Assembly (NCBI GenBank): GCA_029851415.1
Contig: CM056743.1
Span: 70,648,186-70,712,185 of the forward strand
Source: Eretmocerus hayati
Lineage: Eukaryota > Arthropoda > Insecta > Hymenoptera > Aphelinidae
Direction of reading: 5' to 3'
Length of the DNA stretch: 64,000 nt
Shown here in pieces: positions 23,741 to 35,490 of this stretch; position 1 is the stretch's first letter, and each line of letters starts with the position of its first letter. The notes beneath the pieces are model-generated. The model had not been told where the DNA came from. It saw only the letters and a list, made by a program, of their open reading frames with translations, and did no database searches. Both the position numbers and the translations under genes were made by a program.

Positions 23741-24450
23741 ATGCTCTGTCGGGAGCGAGTAATTTTTCAAGTCAAACACCGCGTTAGGAGCCGATTGGAA
23801 CAGTAAACGAGCGAGACACTGAGCAACATCGAGTAACACGGATTCCCCACTCATGGGGAGATTCTACAGAGCAACTTATCAGTTCATCGATGGAAACCAT
23901 GGAATCGTCACAACCTCCCGTGGTGACTCCGATGGATGAAATCAATTCCCCAGGTCAAACCTCGCCCAAGGAGTAGGATCGAACAGTGAAATAGTCGTTA
24001 CCCTCGTAACTTCATGCTGTACGATTGTCCCTTTATGAAGACACAGTATCGAGCAACGGCTAAGCGCGTCACCGAGAACGATAGGATTCTCCGGTACCCA
24101 TTCCAAGTGGGCGTTCCTTCCAGGCGATTCGAAGGACGCAAGCAAATCTCCAGTCTATTTTCCGCTGAAGAAGTAGGATGGAACAGTGAAAGGTTGACTC
24201 CACATTTCGCATTACCACGTTCGTTTCCGCGAGTGGCAACGAAGCCTCTTATGGCGGTCGTTTGCGGAACCGCCCGTGGGAACGCGAAAGTTAGACTCAG
24301 CCAAAGAGCGAATCGCCCGCTTGCAAAATCAAATGATTATCAAGTATACGGAAACTCAAGCCGTTCTGTACAATAGAAAACGAGGAAGAGGTCAACCGAG
24401 TAAATGGTCGTATACAGCGTTGTCTCACCTATTCCTATGCATTACCCAAT
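23741..24450. repeat. Relic island of the window's satellite
   Basis: The satellite box recurs at 23793 (GATTGGAACAGTAAACGAGCG), 23978 (GATCGAACAGTGAAATAG) and 24178 (GATGGAACAGTGAAAGG), and as a worn copy near 24370. Spacing is 185-200 bp, the monomer period. Flanks also match: CCCCAGGTCAAACCTCGCCCAAGG before the second box parallels CTCCCTAGGTCGCGAATGTCGG in the array. Divergence is much greater than inside the main array, so this is an old, non-homogenised fragment 13 kb from the array edge. Confidence 0.75.
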
Positions 24451-24518
24451 GACACAATATTTCCAGCATGAATCAGGTAGTTCCGGCTGTGTATTGGCAT
24501 TCCCTAAAAAATCAGCCC

Positions 24519-24743
24519 CTACACGCTCAAATACTCGAGATCAAGGGCGCGTGAAATCCGAACGATTCGTTCCAATCGTCTGGGGAGACTCCGACGACTG
24601 ATCGGTATTCTTGTGAGGCTTGCAGCCAAACGCCTGACAGCTTCTTCATTCCCATGCATTCTTTCAAGATGCTTCCAAAATTGTGACACTTTTTGTTTGC
24701 AGTAAGCGCAGTAGTACTTCTTTTTGCATTTCGGGGATTCCAT
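24519..24743 (-). CDS. Short C2H2/BED-like zinc-finger ORF, probably truncated
   Basis: 74 codons from an ATG at 24743. Near the N-terminus it reads CAYCKQKVSQFWKHLERMHG, a C-x2-C...H-x4-H finger of the kind found at the start of insect transposon-linked or orphan proteins. The remainder (RRLAASLTRIPISRR...) is basic. The frame's C-terminal third may run into unrelated or satellite-derived DNA near 24600. No downstream domain was found, so it is best read as a first-exon or transposon fragment. Confidence in the finger is moderate; function unknown. Confidence 0.35.
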   Translation of the reverse strand: MESPKCKKKYYCAYCKQKVSQFWKHLERMHGNEEAVRRLAASLTRIPISRRSLPRRLERIVRISRALDLEYLSV

Positions 24744-25981
24744 TTTCTTAAGATGTTGGTGGGTTATCTACACCTTCAACAATAAGCAATGACAACTATG
24801 AGAAGTCGAGCTCGCGCGTGTGCGATGGAAGGCAGTGATGGGCAGTGACACCCCGTTGAAACTGGGGAAAAAATGTGCGAGGAAAAATCTGAAAAAATTC
24901 ATGCTTCATAATTCGTATTTTGTCAATCCAATGGTGTAGTCGAAAATAGTTGCTCACCCCCCAACTTTCTTGAAACTGTTCTTCCTCAGCATGAAAGTCC
25001 AGATCACCAGCTGTCTTGTATATATATATGAGAGTCACGCGTGGACATTATTCAAGATAGCGAGTGATCTGGACTTCCACGCTGATCAATAATAATTCTA
25101 AGTGCAGGAAAACTAATCGGAGGCAAGCAACTTTCGAGGAGACGGGTACTTCAATTTTCCACGACAAGTATTACCATACCACAAATATGTCTCCACGCAA
25201 AGTGAAAGAGGGGAACTGGAGTGCTTGATTACAGCATGTTTATCGATACTCATGCAAAATTGGAGGTTGAAGGTGTTTTTCTTTCCGGGGATTCTACTGG
25301 AAGAGTTTTTTCTCTACCGATTATCCTTTTTGGAATCACTATAGCTGATAATCTCGATGCCAAGATCACTTAAGTCACACCTTGTAGTAACTTCTTCTTC
25401 TTCTTCTTTTTTCTTAGTGGCAACCAAGAAGGGAGAGTGAAGCCTCCCTTCTTTTACGGCCATCAATGGGCTTGTGCGCGGACGCGCGACTGAGTAAGCG
25501 AGATGGATAGCAGATTTGGGTCCCTGCTGTGGAAATAGGAGTATTTGATAAGAGAAGGGAGAGGGGGAAAAGGGAAATAGAAAAGATGCGTCTAGATAGA
25601 CAATTCACACGCCTTTAGGAGATTGCAGAGAATTTCCGAGGTTTTGTGAGTGGGGTTAGCGAGAAATTCTGTAATCGTGTAGGGTGGAAACTTTTTCTCC
25701 TTCATGAGCTTGAGTTGAAGGGTGTTGTAGTAACTATCTATAGCAATGCCGGCGATACAGTTGAAACACCGTTCTTCGTCGATTCCGCTTTCGCGATTCT
25801 CGCTTATCCGCGGACGGGAAAATCATCTCCTTTCTCGAGATTTCCATGAAACTGATGCTTCGTGATTCGCTGAACCCCTATCCGCAGTGAATTTTTCGGA
25901 ATATCCTTGCGAATTCGGAGTTCAACCTTTACTTTGCATCAGCATATTTCGTTTCAAGCTCTCATTTCGAATTTTAATCGT
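24744..25981. other. Intergenic DNA, no gene seen
   Basis: Contains a CTT/TTC microsatellite near 25391-25412. ORFs of 64-80 codons (24796-25038, 25414-25608, 25646-25849) show no motif I recognise. Confidence 0.4.
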
Positions 25982-26140
25982 CATCAGAATCATTTTTGTG
26001 AGCTTGAACAATAAAAATAAAGCCCTTGACTTTTTCGTCGCCACACAACGCCCAACGCGCATGCGCCATGCGGAATGCACTGACGAAAATGTCAAGGGCA
26101 GTTTTTCATTGCTCAAGCTCGCAAAAATAATTCCTGATCA
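25982..26140. repeat. Small foldback element
   Basis: Arms of about 55 bp (25982-26037 and 26083-26140) are imperfect reverse complements: ...AAGCCCTTGACTTTTTCGTC against GACGAAAATGTCAAGGGC.... The ~45-base loop is GC-rich. This explains the opposed ORFs at 25887-26246 and 25922-26116. Confidence 0.75.
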
Positions 26141-27799
26141 ATTCGGAAGGCCAAATAATTTGTTCATTCATCAGCTTTCACGTGAAAATATCGCTAGTAG
26201 TAAGTGGGATGGCTTCATTATTCACCCACAAGAGGTTGGGCCTTGAGCAGTTGTTGGAAACAATTTGATTAGACTGAGAGATTAGAACTCAATCAAAGTG
26301 GGGTTTATAGGATTTTTTCCTGGACCTTTTTTTTACTCAACTTCCAAACGAAGGAAAGCCTTGCGTGAGCGATGTAGCGCCAGTTGACTGTATTGGAGTG
26401 CTCCATCGTTAAGCACGAACCCGGCCATGGCGGACAAGACTTAAGGGGTAATTGATACCTCACATGCGCGATGAGTCGATGACAGATCCAGCTCTTTACT
26501 CGCAAGCGGTGGCAAAAGACTTCGATTAGTATGTAAGAGCACATAAGCACTTCATCGCCAAGCATCACCACCTGCAAGTCCAGCGCTGCTGATGAGCCCG
26601 GTCACGATGAACCAGGTTGCACGTGGGGGGGGGGGGGCGAAACGCATAAGAGTCTTCTGCACAAAGCGTGTAGAGTCATCCATTACAATGGGATGAGCCC
26701 TTCTTACTGTATCTCTTGGCCACTAAGTCGGAGGAGAATCTTGTGCAGAAATACAACTTGGCATTGAACTTGTCAGAAAAAGACTCTCTAAAGATATGAG
26801 TCAGGCCCACTCAAAACACCTCATCCCAAGACCGCGTTTCAAAAAAACTCCTTATTCCCGTATGTTTATGATTAATCGATAGAAAGACGCTTTGCTTTGA
26901 GAGCTACGTGACTTCTCTCCTACCCTTAGCGATATGCAGGTAGCGTGAAAGATTCCAACCCTCCTAATACGAACTCCTCTTCCATGGTTTTGCGATCTCA
27001 TACTTTGTGATATTTTACAACATTCAAAGCCCAGCTCATTAGCTGAATGACGCTACGTTCAGTGTGTCACACGCGTAACGTGCGTAGCGTAGTACAGCTA
27101 TCGATCTGGACTTCGGATGCGAAAAATTAAGATATGGACCACATAACAACGAACTATCGGGTCGCAAAATCGTGGAAGAGCAGTAATCATTTAATAAACT
27201 AAAAATAGTCATGAAGATCCGAATGTAGCGAGCATATTTATCGATCAATCATCCAAGAGTGAGAATTTTTTCAAACGCATTTTGAAATGGGGTGTTTTTG
27301 GCGTGCCCCATTCACTTTTGAGAATTCTCATAGGACTGAAAATCGCCCCAGGAACTAATATTGTTCTCTCACCGATCCGAGCGTGATGCGTTGAGAAGTG
27401 ATAGACTCATCTGGGAAAGGATGCCTTCTTGTCCTGATGAGGTTGCGAAAGACCCTTGAGAGAATGTCTCAACTCGGAAGCATTTTTCTCATGGAGTTCG
27501 ATGTAGAGTCCAGTCTGGTTCCCGAATATCCGGCGCGATATCCTGGACGTACATACTAATCGTCTTGAAGCAGATTTCTGCGCTTAGTTATTCACAGTCT
27601 TCGAAAAGTTAACGAGTGAAGATCTAGATCTGGAGTTTTGTAGCTTTTTAGCCCTAACCGTGACCTCCCGAATACATGTTCTCTCCGTTGGATATCACCC
27701 AGCGTTTGATACCACCATCCCTTCGTACCAGTGGTTCAAAATTTCTGTAGCCTCTACATACAAGTCATTCTCAGCAAGAATGAAAGTGCTCTACTCTAC
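26141..27799. other. Intergenic DNA with a G homopolymer
   Basis: A run of at least 13 G lies near 26626-26638. No gene is supported; ORFs at 26305-26577 and 27039-27248 have no recognisable motif. Confidence 0.4.
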
Positions 27800-28195
27800 T
27801 CAGTGAAGATTACTCCCTCCATCCTCACATTTCCCTATATGAAGATTGACTCCTTGTGCTACTACAGTTGCACTTGTGAATACATGTATTAGATAACAGT
27901 GATGTGAGAAGGGAGAGGCTAGTGTAAGCAGGTGGTCAATGTAAGCAACACAAGCTATCGAGCGTTTGACAAAAAAGGAACAAAAGAATTCTGACATTTT
28001 GATATTAATGCAGTCATTTCCAGATTGTCGCAACTCTCTCTTCCTCTTACTATCACAATTATCATTCCACAGACCCACAATTCTTCCACTGCCCTTGACT
28101 ACGTGAGCGACAATTGATTTCGAAATAGAGAACTGTTCTGCAGTTTTTTGCTGGCGGAGACTTTTTCTGAGCAAGTTTAAGATCTCTTTTTCCAT
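27800..28195 (-). pseudogene. Degenerate helix-turn-helix ORF, Tc1/mariner-like N-terminus
   Basis: 131 codons. The first ~60 residues, EILNLLRKSLRQQKTAEQF followed by SISKSIVAHVVKGSG, resemble the paired helix-turn-helix of Tc1-type transposases (I-x-x-LL...TA..F-x-ISKS-x-V). The later part diverges into non-homologous sequence and no DDE/D catalytic triad follows. It may be a transposase fragment that shifted frame. A chance ORF remains possible. Confidence 0.35.
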
Positions 28196-29022
28196 CGTAT
28201 GGGAAAGCCACGAACGAGCAGATGATATCGTTTGGAATCAAGTATGCATGTGTTATTTAGAGAGACTTTACGAGGCACCTGGTCCCGACATTGGTGCTCG
28301 GCGTGCTTCCCCCCCCCCCCCCGAAAACCTGCGAGGGGGGGCAGGTGAGACTGGACGAGTCGAGGTACTCGTATTGTGACTGTCTATGGATGATAGCAAT
28401 GCGAGCTTGGATGACTCATTCAGCGACCTGAAGTACAACCTCGGCTCCAAGGAAGCCAAGGTGAAACTTCAGTCTTCACCGAGGGGCGGGTACGGCTGTG
28501 TGCTGGCAGCTGGCCCGGAAATCGGTAGTCGGACCGGGAAGTGGGTCATCTCTGCGTCACTTATCGCTCTATGATGGCCTCCTTCCGGGAGACGCGCTGG
28601 CAGGGCGCATCCTTGCCCGCGCTCATGGGGGCATTCCAGGGTGAAGGCGAAAGCCGGGCACCGAGGATTTGGGATAAATTCCTTTCATGTATACTCCTTC
28701 GTTTCTCATACTATAGAAACATGATATTAAGAGGAAATTCAGGGAATCGGCCACGTTTGTTTCATTCTCATCGCAGCGAGCTCAGAAATTACGCTGTGAA
28801 GGCAAACAGAACGCGATGGAAAAACCAGAAACGCCGTTTTGAACAGGGTGTTCAAAAAGTCACTTCTGATTCTGCCAAAAATCAGTAATTATCATTTATA
28901 TAGGCCCCATGAACGTATATAGCGACATTTCGAAATGTTACACGTACAAAACTGTCTCATGAATGTATAAACGTTTTCTGGAACCGTATATACGTCATTT
29001 TCGAAAGTGTTCAATACGGTAG
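28196..29022. other. GC-richer segment with C/G homopolymers
   Basis: At least 14 C (about 28309-28322) is followed within 20 bases by a run of seven G. Overlapping ORFs at 28268-28459 (-), 28386-28574 (+) and 28541-28888 (+) cover a locally GC-rich stretch. I recognise none, though the base composition suggests a transposon or exon fragment. Confidence 0.35.
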
Positions 29023-29027
29023 ATGAG

Positions 29028-29054
29028 AATATATATATATATATATATATATAT
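29028..29054. repeat. (AT)n microsatellite
   Basis: Uninterrupted AT dinucleotide run of about 26 bp. Confidence 0.9.
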
Positions 29055-29945
29055 GTGAGCTTAAGGCGTACGCTTCAGACTAATCCTAGTTATAAACTAC
29101 TCACAAGGTCAACTCGATTCCCAAATACTCCTCATCACAAACACACTTAGTACCCCACCTTTTCGAAAACTAGAGCCGCGTCAGTTGCAAGCAGAACACC
29201 AACGAGATAACACGTACTTTGCGCTCCAGGTTACGACCTTGAACTAGGAGGCAGCATCGTCAGGTTAGTACCTATACTAATCCACATTTTAACATAGCGA
29301 GATAGTATTACACCATGTTTCTTACCCTAAAACGCCCTCGCCATTGCTATAGTATTAAGGCATGAATGCAGTGCTATAGTATTAAGGGATGAATGCAGAC
29401 GGTATAAAGACACAACAACCAAAAACAAGTGCTCTTTCTAATTAATCGGGGCTATTACGTAACATCGCGGCGCGCGCGCACAATAGTAGATGCACCATTC
29501 TTACGCTGGTGCAAGGTCATCTCCAGGTAGACCTCGATTTCTGAACATCATCGGGGACCCAACCGAGGATGACTCAGAAATCGAGGACTTCGACTTGGGG
29601 TTAACCCGAGGATAGCCCTGATGGACATCATCGGGGACCCTCGGGTTGACTTCAACGTCGTCTACCGGGAGATGACCTTGCAGAAGGTCAGCGTAGAAAT
29701 GGTGTATAAGGTCTACTCAGCTCTATCGAAACTTCTGGAATTTCCGTCATATCTCAGATATGGACCCGTTATCATCAGTCCCTGGGAATCTCACCTCTGG
29801 TAAGGCATTCTTGATTATTTCAGCCGATTTTTCGATCAACTCTGGTGTCATGAAGTGCGGGTGAATTGAGCCCTGAGATGCGAATGATACCATTTCTATT
29901 AGTGATTGAGAGTTGAATTTATTTATATCAGGTCGCGTGACGGCT
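29055..29945. other. Intergenic DNA with a short dispersed duplication
   Basis: ACATCATCGGGGACCC occurs twice near 29546 and 29623, about 75 bp apart, each near a GAGGA(T/C)... block. The small ORF at 29621-29803 begins in the second copy and is not recognised. Confidence 0.35.
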
Positions 29946-30126
29946 CACAGTGGGGCCAAGGTGATCTTGAATAATTTGCCTTTACGTGAATTTGCAACCA
30001 ATCGACATATGCGCAGATGCAGGAGGTTGTTCTCATTCATCCAAAAGTCTTCTGTTTGCGCATCTGCCGATTGGTTGCGAATTCACGTAATGGGGGATTA
30101 TCCAAAAACTTCTTGGCCCCACTGTG
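29946..30126. repeat. Foldback element
   Basis: Arms of about 80 bp start CACAGTGGGGCCAAG and end CTTGGCCCCACTGTG, with an inner matching stretch ACGTGAATT(T/C)GCAACCAATCG. Loop about 20-30 bases. The outer 15 bp are perfect. Confidence 0.8.
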
Positions 30127-30949
30127 CGGCTGTTGAGGTGTCCGGAATCGCTAGATTTTTCCCTAGACACTAACCTGATCCAGTAAAAATGTCACTAGGC
30201 CTGTTTTTACCTAACCTCATCTGACCTGTCGTAGTGGAAAATGCCTCCAGACGTGTTTCAACCTAAATTTATCAGATTTTACCCCTAGGGTGAAATATCC
30301 CTAGATTTAGCTAACCTAACCTAACCTGACTAAAAAATTGCGCGTAGCGCGGTTACTATTCGCGTTTTTCTCTGAGATTTTTTTGACTCGCTTTGGTATA
30401 CAGTTTTTTTGATTTCGCACCTGTTTACCTTACGATGCAGGTTTTTCACCCGTTTGCGGTTTCGATCCCTCTTTGATCTGATTTTGATTCGTATTCCCTC
30501 AGTATTTCTTACCTGTTGTTCTCACTCGCTACGGCTTTTTAACCCGATTACTTCTTGGCTCCCGCCTTACCCGCTTATCATGATTAATGATTGAGGATGA
30601 TTGGTGGGAATGAAATAATTCCCGATTTTCCGAAAGTCTGTTCGTTGCACCCTTGCCTTGTGTTATCATTGTTTTCGCACCAAGTTCTTCAGAGCTCCCG
30701 CTCACCACACTTTCGTATGGTGTCAGGTACAGAAACACGGGCTACTGCAATGTTTCTAAGCGTATTGGGGGTCCCTTCGTTTCTGTCTGAATCTATTCTA
30801 TTTATGATGTGAAACTGTCTAAAGTCTGTTCGTTGAACCCTCCCCCCGAGTCACCGTTGAATTCGCACCGATTTTCGCACTTACTCACCATACATAGGTA
30901 TCATGATGTCGCAAGTGCGGAAATATGGATTGACTCAACGATGGGAGTT
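30127..30949. other. Intergenic DNA with short CCTAA runs
   Basis: CTAACCTAACCTAACCTGAC near 30309-30328 holds about three CCTAA units, the insect telomeric motif, but the run is too short to call telomeric. ORFs at 30409-30812 overlap on opposite strands and are not credible. Confidence 0.35.
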
Positions 30950-32740
30950 CGGGTTCTTCTGTCTCTCTATATAGATGGAATGTGATGAATGAATAAGATT
31001 GATAAAATGTCTCGAATGAAATGAATGAGGACATGGATTGAGCAGTAGAAAAGATGATGGATTATGAAGGAACGGTCGGGAAGGGAATGAGATCAGGTGA
31101 ATGTAGAGAAGGAGTCGAATGGTATTGATGTGGAAAATGGAGAATGAGAGTGAGATGATATGAGAGGTGGGAAGGCGATCAGATAGAACACAATAAGTTG
31201 GGGTGATGTCGATGATAGAAAATGAGTTGAAAGATGCAATAAATGAAGGATTCGAGTGGAAATGAGATAGAATAAGAAGGGAATGAGTAATGAGATGATG
31301 AGAATTTCACGAGTGGGATGAGGAATGAATGTAAAAGAGGAGATGAATGGTGTTGATGTGATGAGATAAATGATAATGGCCGCTTCACTCTCCTACTTAG
31401 TGTAGGCGATCATTGGCGTATGTGAATGATGTGACGAGATGGTGTGAATGATGGAAGAATTAGATGATAGAAGAATGGAGAAAAGGAGATGAATGATGTT
31501 GATGTGGAAAATAGAGGATGAAAATGAAGAGAAATGAGGAAGGGGAAGGGGATGGAATGGAGGTGGAAAAGTTGGTGGTGGAAATAGTGATAAGATGAAT
31601 GAGAATGTCCGCCTCACCCTCCTACTCGGCGATGAAGCGGACGCAACCTCTGCACCCAAAGGCGGCTCACCTGCGTGCAAGAATTCACCTCCAAGCAGAT
31701 GATCATTGGCGTGTATGAATGATGTGACAAGATTGTGTGAATGATGGAGATATTGAAGGGAAGGTGAATGTAGAAAAGGAGATGAATGGTGTTAATAGCT
31801 AATGGTGTTGATGTAGAAAATGGAGAATGAGAATGAGATGATTTGAGAGAGGGGATGGAAATTAGATGAAAGTGAAAAAGTTGGTGTTGATGTCGATGTT
31901 GATGATAGAAAATTAGTCAAAGATGTAATAAGTGAGAGATTCGAATGAGAATGAGATAGAGAAATGAGATAATGGGAAGAGTAATGAGGTGATGAGAATG
32001 CTATTGATGGAATGAAAGATGAATGATAACCTTGCCCTCCTAGTTGGTGATGCGTGCAAGATTTCACTTTCAAGTAGGCGATCATTGGCGTGTATGAATG
32101 TTGTGACGAGAGGGTATGGATGATGGAAAAATTAGATGTAAGATGAATGTAGAAAAGAAGATGAATTGTGTTGATATAGAAAATGAAGAGAGAGAATAAG
32201 AAGGAACGAGGATGGCGAAGGGAATGAAGTGAAAGTAAGTAATTTAGTATTTATGTAAGAATTAGTTGAAGGATTCAATGAAGAAATGATTTGATCGAGA
32301 ATGAGATACAATGAGCAAGGAAAGAGTGATGAGATGAATGAAAATGACCGTCAGACACTCTCCCTTGGTGACGAATTCGGACGCAACCTCTGCACCCGAG
32401 GGCGGCCTACCCGCGTACAAGAATTCAATCTCAAGTAGGTGATCATTGGCGTGTATGAATGATGTGATGATATGGTGTGAATGATGGAAAAATTTGATGA
32501 AAGAAGAATGTAGAAAAGGAGATGAATTGTCTTGGTGTAGATGATGGAGATTGGAAATGAGATGAAATGAGGAAGGGGAAAGAATAGAAATGAGAGTAGA
32601 TGAGTCGGAATCAATGTAAAAAATTAATTGAAGGATGCAATAAATGAATGATTTGAATGAGAAAGAGATACAATGAGCATGGGAAGAGTAATGAGATGGA
32701 TGAAAATGAGTTGATGTTGATGCAGAGAATTAGTTAGGCT
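30950..32740. repeat. Degenerate GAATGA-rich long-unit minisatellite
   Basis: The whole stretch is built of GAATGA/GATGAGAA-type words. The longer marker GATCATTGGCGT...GAATGATGTGA recurs near 31409, 31701, 32080 and 32442, giving units of roughly 290-380 bp. All ORFs here are Ser/His/Pro-rich translations of this repeat on the minus strand and are non-coding. Confidence 0.85.
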
Positions 32741-33097
32741 CCCTCATATGGTCGTTTTCTTTTCAATTTTCTCATAATCGTCGAGTATTTTCAATCCAAC
32801 AATTATGATGACCAAAAATGATAAATTTGATTTTTAGATTACCCACAATAGTTTGTATTTTTTCATTCTCCGTATTCGTATTTATTCATTCCATGAGATT
32901 TTTGAAACTCCCTTCACGAAGTCGTAAGCGGAGCGAGCGTGAGCGAGCGCAGCGATTCCGCTAGTTTATAATTATTTGACGAGGCCTGTATGATTTGAAT
33001 CGCATTATTGCATCCCAACTCATGATCAATTCTATTGATATTACTTGCCAAATTTTCTGTTATGTGCAGTTTTCCCAATTTTTCTGAATTTTACAAG

Positions 33098-33655
33098 TTA
33101 GTTTCGATTAATTCGGTTTGATTTGCTAATGATTCGGTAATTTTTCGGGTAAATATACGCTCTTGTCTCAATAATATTTTTTAGTTCACTCTCTGAGCGT
33201 TCATCTAGTGTCCCAAAAATAATTTCCATCTCCTTTCCCATCCATGGGAGCCATGCTCTGCGTTGGCGGGGGTCTATGTATGCCAATAATTCTATCATGC
33301 GTTCCTCGTCTCGGATCGTCTCGCCGATCTGTGGATGATTAGCGTTTAGCTGCGCCACATAAAGTTTATCAGGGCAAGATGGGCTCAGTCGGTTCCACGC
33401 CTTCCTTAAGGTGGTAGCCGATTCAGATAGTTGGGTCAGCTCAATCAGCTGCACAATTTTCCATGTTGTGCTGGAAGTTAACAACTGGGCTATGCGCTCC
33501 ACCAAGAGTCCTGGCGTGTGTTCCAGTGGCGTGATGTATTTGCTCGTTTGTGTGGCCCTTCCCGCACAGTGAAATATTTGAACTAACGTAACTTTTGTTG
33601 TTTTCAAATTCCATACTCGTCCCGCTAAAAGCCAAATAGCCAATTCAAAGATCAC
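33098..33655 (-). pseudogene. Endogenous errantivirus envelope-like fragment
   Basis: 185 codons. The segment has the look of an insect endogenous-retrovirus (errantivirus) envelope ectodomain. A basic cleavage-like stretch, RQRRAW, near residue 135 is followed by a glycine-containing block, GKEMEIIFGTLDE, of the kind that follows such sites in that family. No signal peptide, transmembrane anchor or full-length ORF is present, so it is a broken fragment. It lies downstream, on the same strand, of an integrase-like tail, which is the gene order of this family. Confidence 0.5.
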
Positions 33656-33807
33656 GCGTGCGTGGCTCGTCCCTGGGCCGGAGTATTTTCTACGACGGTC
33701 AAGGGCGAGCTCGCCTTTCTCTTATATACCGATAAATATCCTCAACATTTCATGCCTGGGCCGGACTATTTTTCCAGCTCAGGACTAACGTGATGAGAAT
33801 TGGTCCT

Positions 33808-34113
33808 TTAACGTTTGAATAGAATAAGAACATTGGCTTTTTGTGCTTGGAAATTGGCGTCTGCCATCTCCATTTCAGCTTCTGCGTATCTCTTAATGTG
33901 ATCGATGCGTACCACTTTTGTAACAGTGCTATTCACCGAAGTAACGTTTTTTGCATTGTGATTGATTCGAACAATTCCGTAAGGCCCAGTATACTGAGGG
34001 GCTAACTTATTTTTGATGGGTAATGTTAATTCATACACCAGATCACCTTCACGAGAATGGCACGTATTCGTTGCTTTCAAATCATAATGATGGTCCCGAA
34101 TTTGGTCACTCAT
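33808..34113 (-). pseudogene. Ty3/Gypsy-type integrase C-terminal fragment
   Basis: 101 codons. The motif series GDLVYELTLPIKNKLAPQY, TGPYGIVRI and TKVVRIDHIKRY matches the small C-terminal beta-barrel of Ty3/Gypsy and errantivirus integrases (GDLVY...KL-x-P-x-Y-x-GPY...V-x-x-DHIK). The catalytic core is missing upstream. With the envelope-like fragment 150 bp downstream it marks one old provirus on the minus strand. I could not identify its LTRs. Confidence 0.6.
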
Positions 34114-35170
34114 GTTAACAATAATGGGTATGGTTAACGATTGATTTGAAGAGTCAAGGGTTGTTATTCTAAAGGTGGCACGATGTTTCGACGGCTGTTC
34201 CCCTCCCCCCCCCCTTAATCAGGTGCCTGTAAATTTATCATAAAAAACATCACAAATTGGTAACATCTTGTCAATGGATATTCTTCATTGTACAAACCTT
34301 ACTGTTACTATCACATTAATCTCATAAGTGATAAGCCAGTCTCATGAATCCTTACTTTTAACCTGTTACAAAATTCTTATGTTGAGATGAAGGCATTTAT
34401 CAATATTCGAAATGGGGTTATGTTACAAGAAATCTCACCATACTCTGTACATAATTTCGACTCATACTAAACACATCATGACTATTGCACACGTCATTTC
34501 CTAATATATCGATCACTAGTGAGTTTTTTTTTTATTCGAAGCATTGAGGCCTTGAAGGCCTATACAGCTTTACTGTGTGGTGATACTGTTTGATAATCTG
34601 TGTACTGTGTTACGACTAGCGCAAGCTGTGTTCTGTCCTTGATACTCGTGGTTGATACGGAGAACTTCCCGGCACAGCCCACCAGAGATGGCCACTGTAC
34701 CCTCTTTGTTTATCCGGGCCCTCCCGACAGCTACTCTCAGATCTCACCCGCGTGCATCAGACGACTTATTCAGACACTCTGAAAGGCACCTGAACCCTTC
34801 ATTCAAGGTTCAGTGACCCTTTATTCAAGGCATCAACGGGTGAAATTGCTCGCAGTGACGGACTCACCTACTCGCAGAGTGGCAGCTCTCATTGTATAAC
34901 TGGAGATAACTGGAGTGTGTCAGTGTACTGTGTGTTTATGTAAGCTCCTCGCATTCGCCCGGTTTTACCCGTGAGGCAAGGGAAAACTTTATGGTGTAAA
35001 GAAAACCCGCCTCGAAGAGCCCGGTGCACTTATCGTGTTAATGATTGGGCATAGATCTTACGCATCAGCGATCGATAAATACCGAATCTGTAAGCACTTC
35101 GCACCTCCTGCTCGCATTGCTGAGTCGTAAGCATCAACCGACCGATCCGAAAAGTCAACATAGCCGACAC
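34114..35170. other. Intergenic DNA, possible retroelement terminus
   Basis: A C-rich homopolymer lies near 34205-34218. TGAACCCTTCATTCAAGG and TGACCCTTTATTCAAGG at 34791-34835 form a short direct pair in a locally GC-richer stretch (34560-35060) that could be an LTR or SINE region. No gene is supported. Confidence 0.3.
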
Positions 35171-35174
35171 GGTA

Positions 35175-35235
35175 GACCTGAATGAGCGGCCACCCATCCA
35201 AGTACTAACCGCGCCGAACGCACTAGTTAGTTATG
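35175..35235 (-). pseudogene. 5S rRNA-like fragment
   Basis: On the minus strand CGGTTAGTACTTGGATGGGT followed by GGCCGC matches the conserved 3' half of eukaryotic 5S rRNA (usual form CGGTTAGTACTTGGATGGGTGACCGC). It is preceded by GTTCGGCG where 5S has GTCGGGCC. Only about 45 nt are 5S-like and the 5' half with the internal promoter boxes is not seen. It is a truncated pseudogene or part of a 5S-derived SINE. Confidence 0.6.
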
Positions 35236-35490
35236 GTACGTATTCGTCATGATTTTGCGGTGTTAAATGAACCATGGAGGTGCATGGTTATTTGGAGATT
35301 GCACTCTCATTAGTACGTTGATATTTTGAAACTCTCGTTGTCGTCTGTAACCTCTAGAAACAGCTGACTATTTGATGCGCATGATCGATATTCAGGGCAT
35401 GCTAGATCTGTATAAATAGCGTACAATACGTAAGGCGCGTAGATTAAAATCATGAACAACGAGATGGACATATATTTTGCAACTATAATA

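Noticed and set aside
26588..26625. CTGATGAGCCCGGTCACGATGAACC as a hammerhead core
   Set aside because: Lacks the GAAA segment after stem II.
27425..27455. CTGATGAGGTTGCGAAAGACC as a hammerhead core
   Set aside because: CTGATGA and GAAA are present, but only six bases separate them, too few for stem II with a loop, and no properly placed GUH follows.
30305..30330. Telomeric (CCTAA)n tract
   Set aside because: Only about three units; such short runs are common in insect DNA and do not show a chromosome end.
31393..31680. 95-codon Ser/Phe/Pro-rich minus ORF and similar ORFs to 32614
   Set aside because: Low-complexity translation of the GAATGA minisatellite on its pyrimidine strand.
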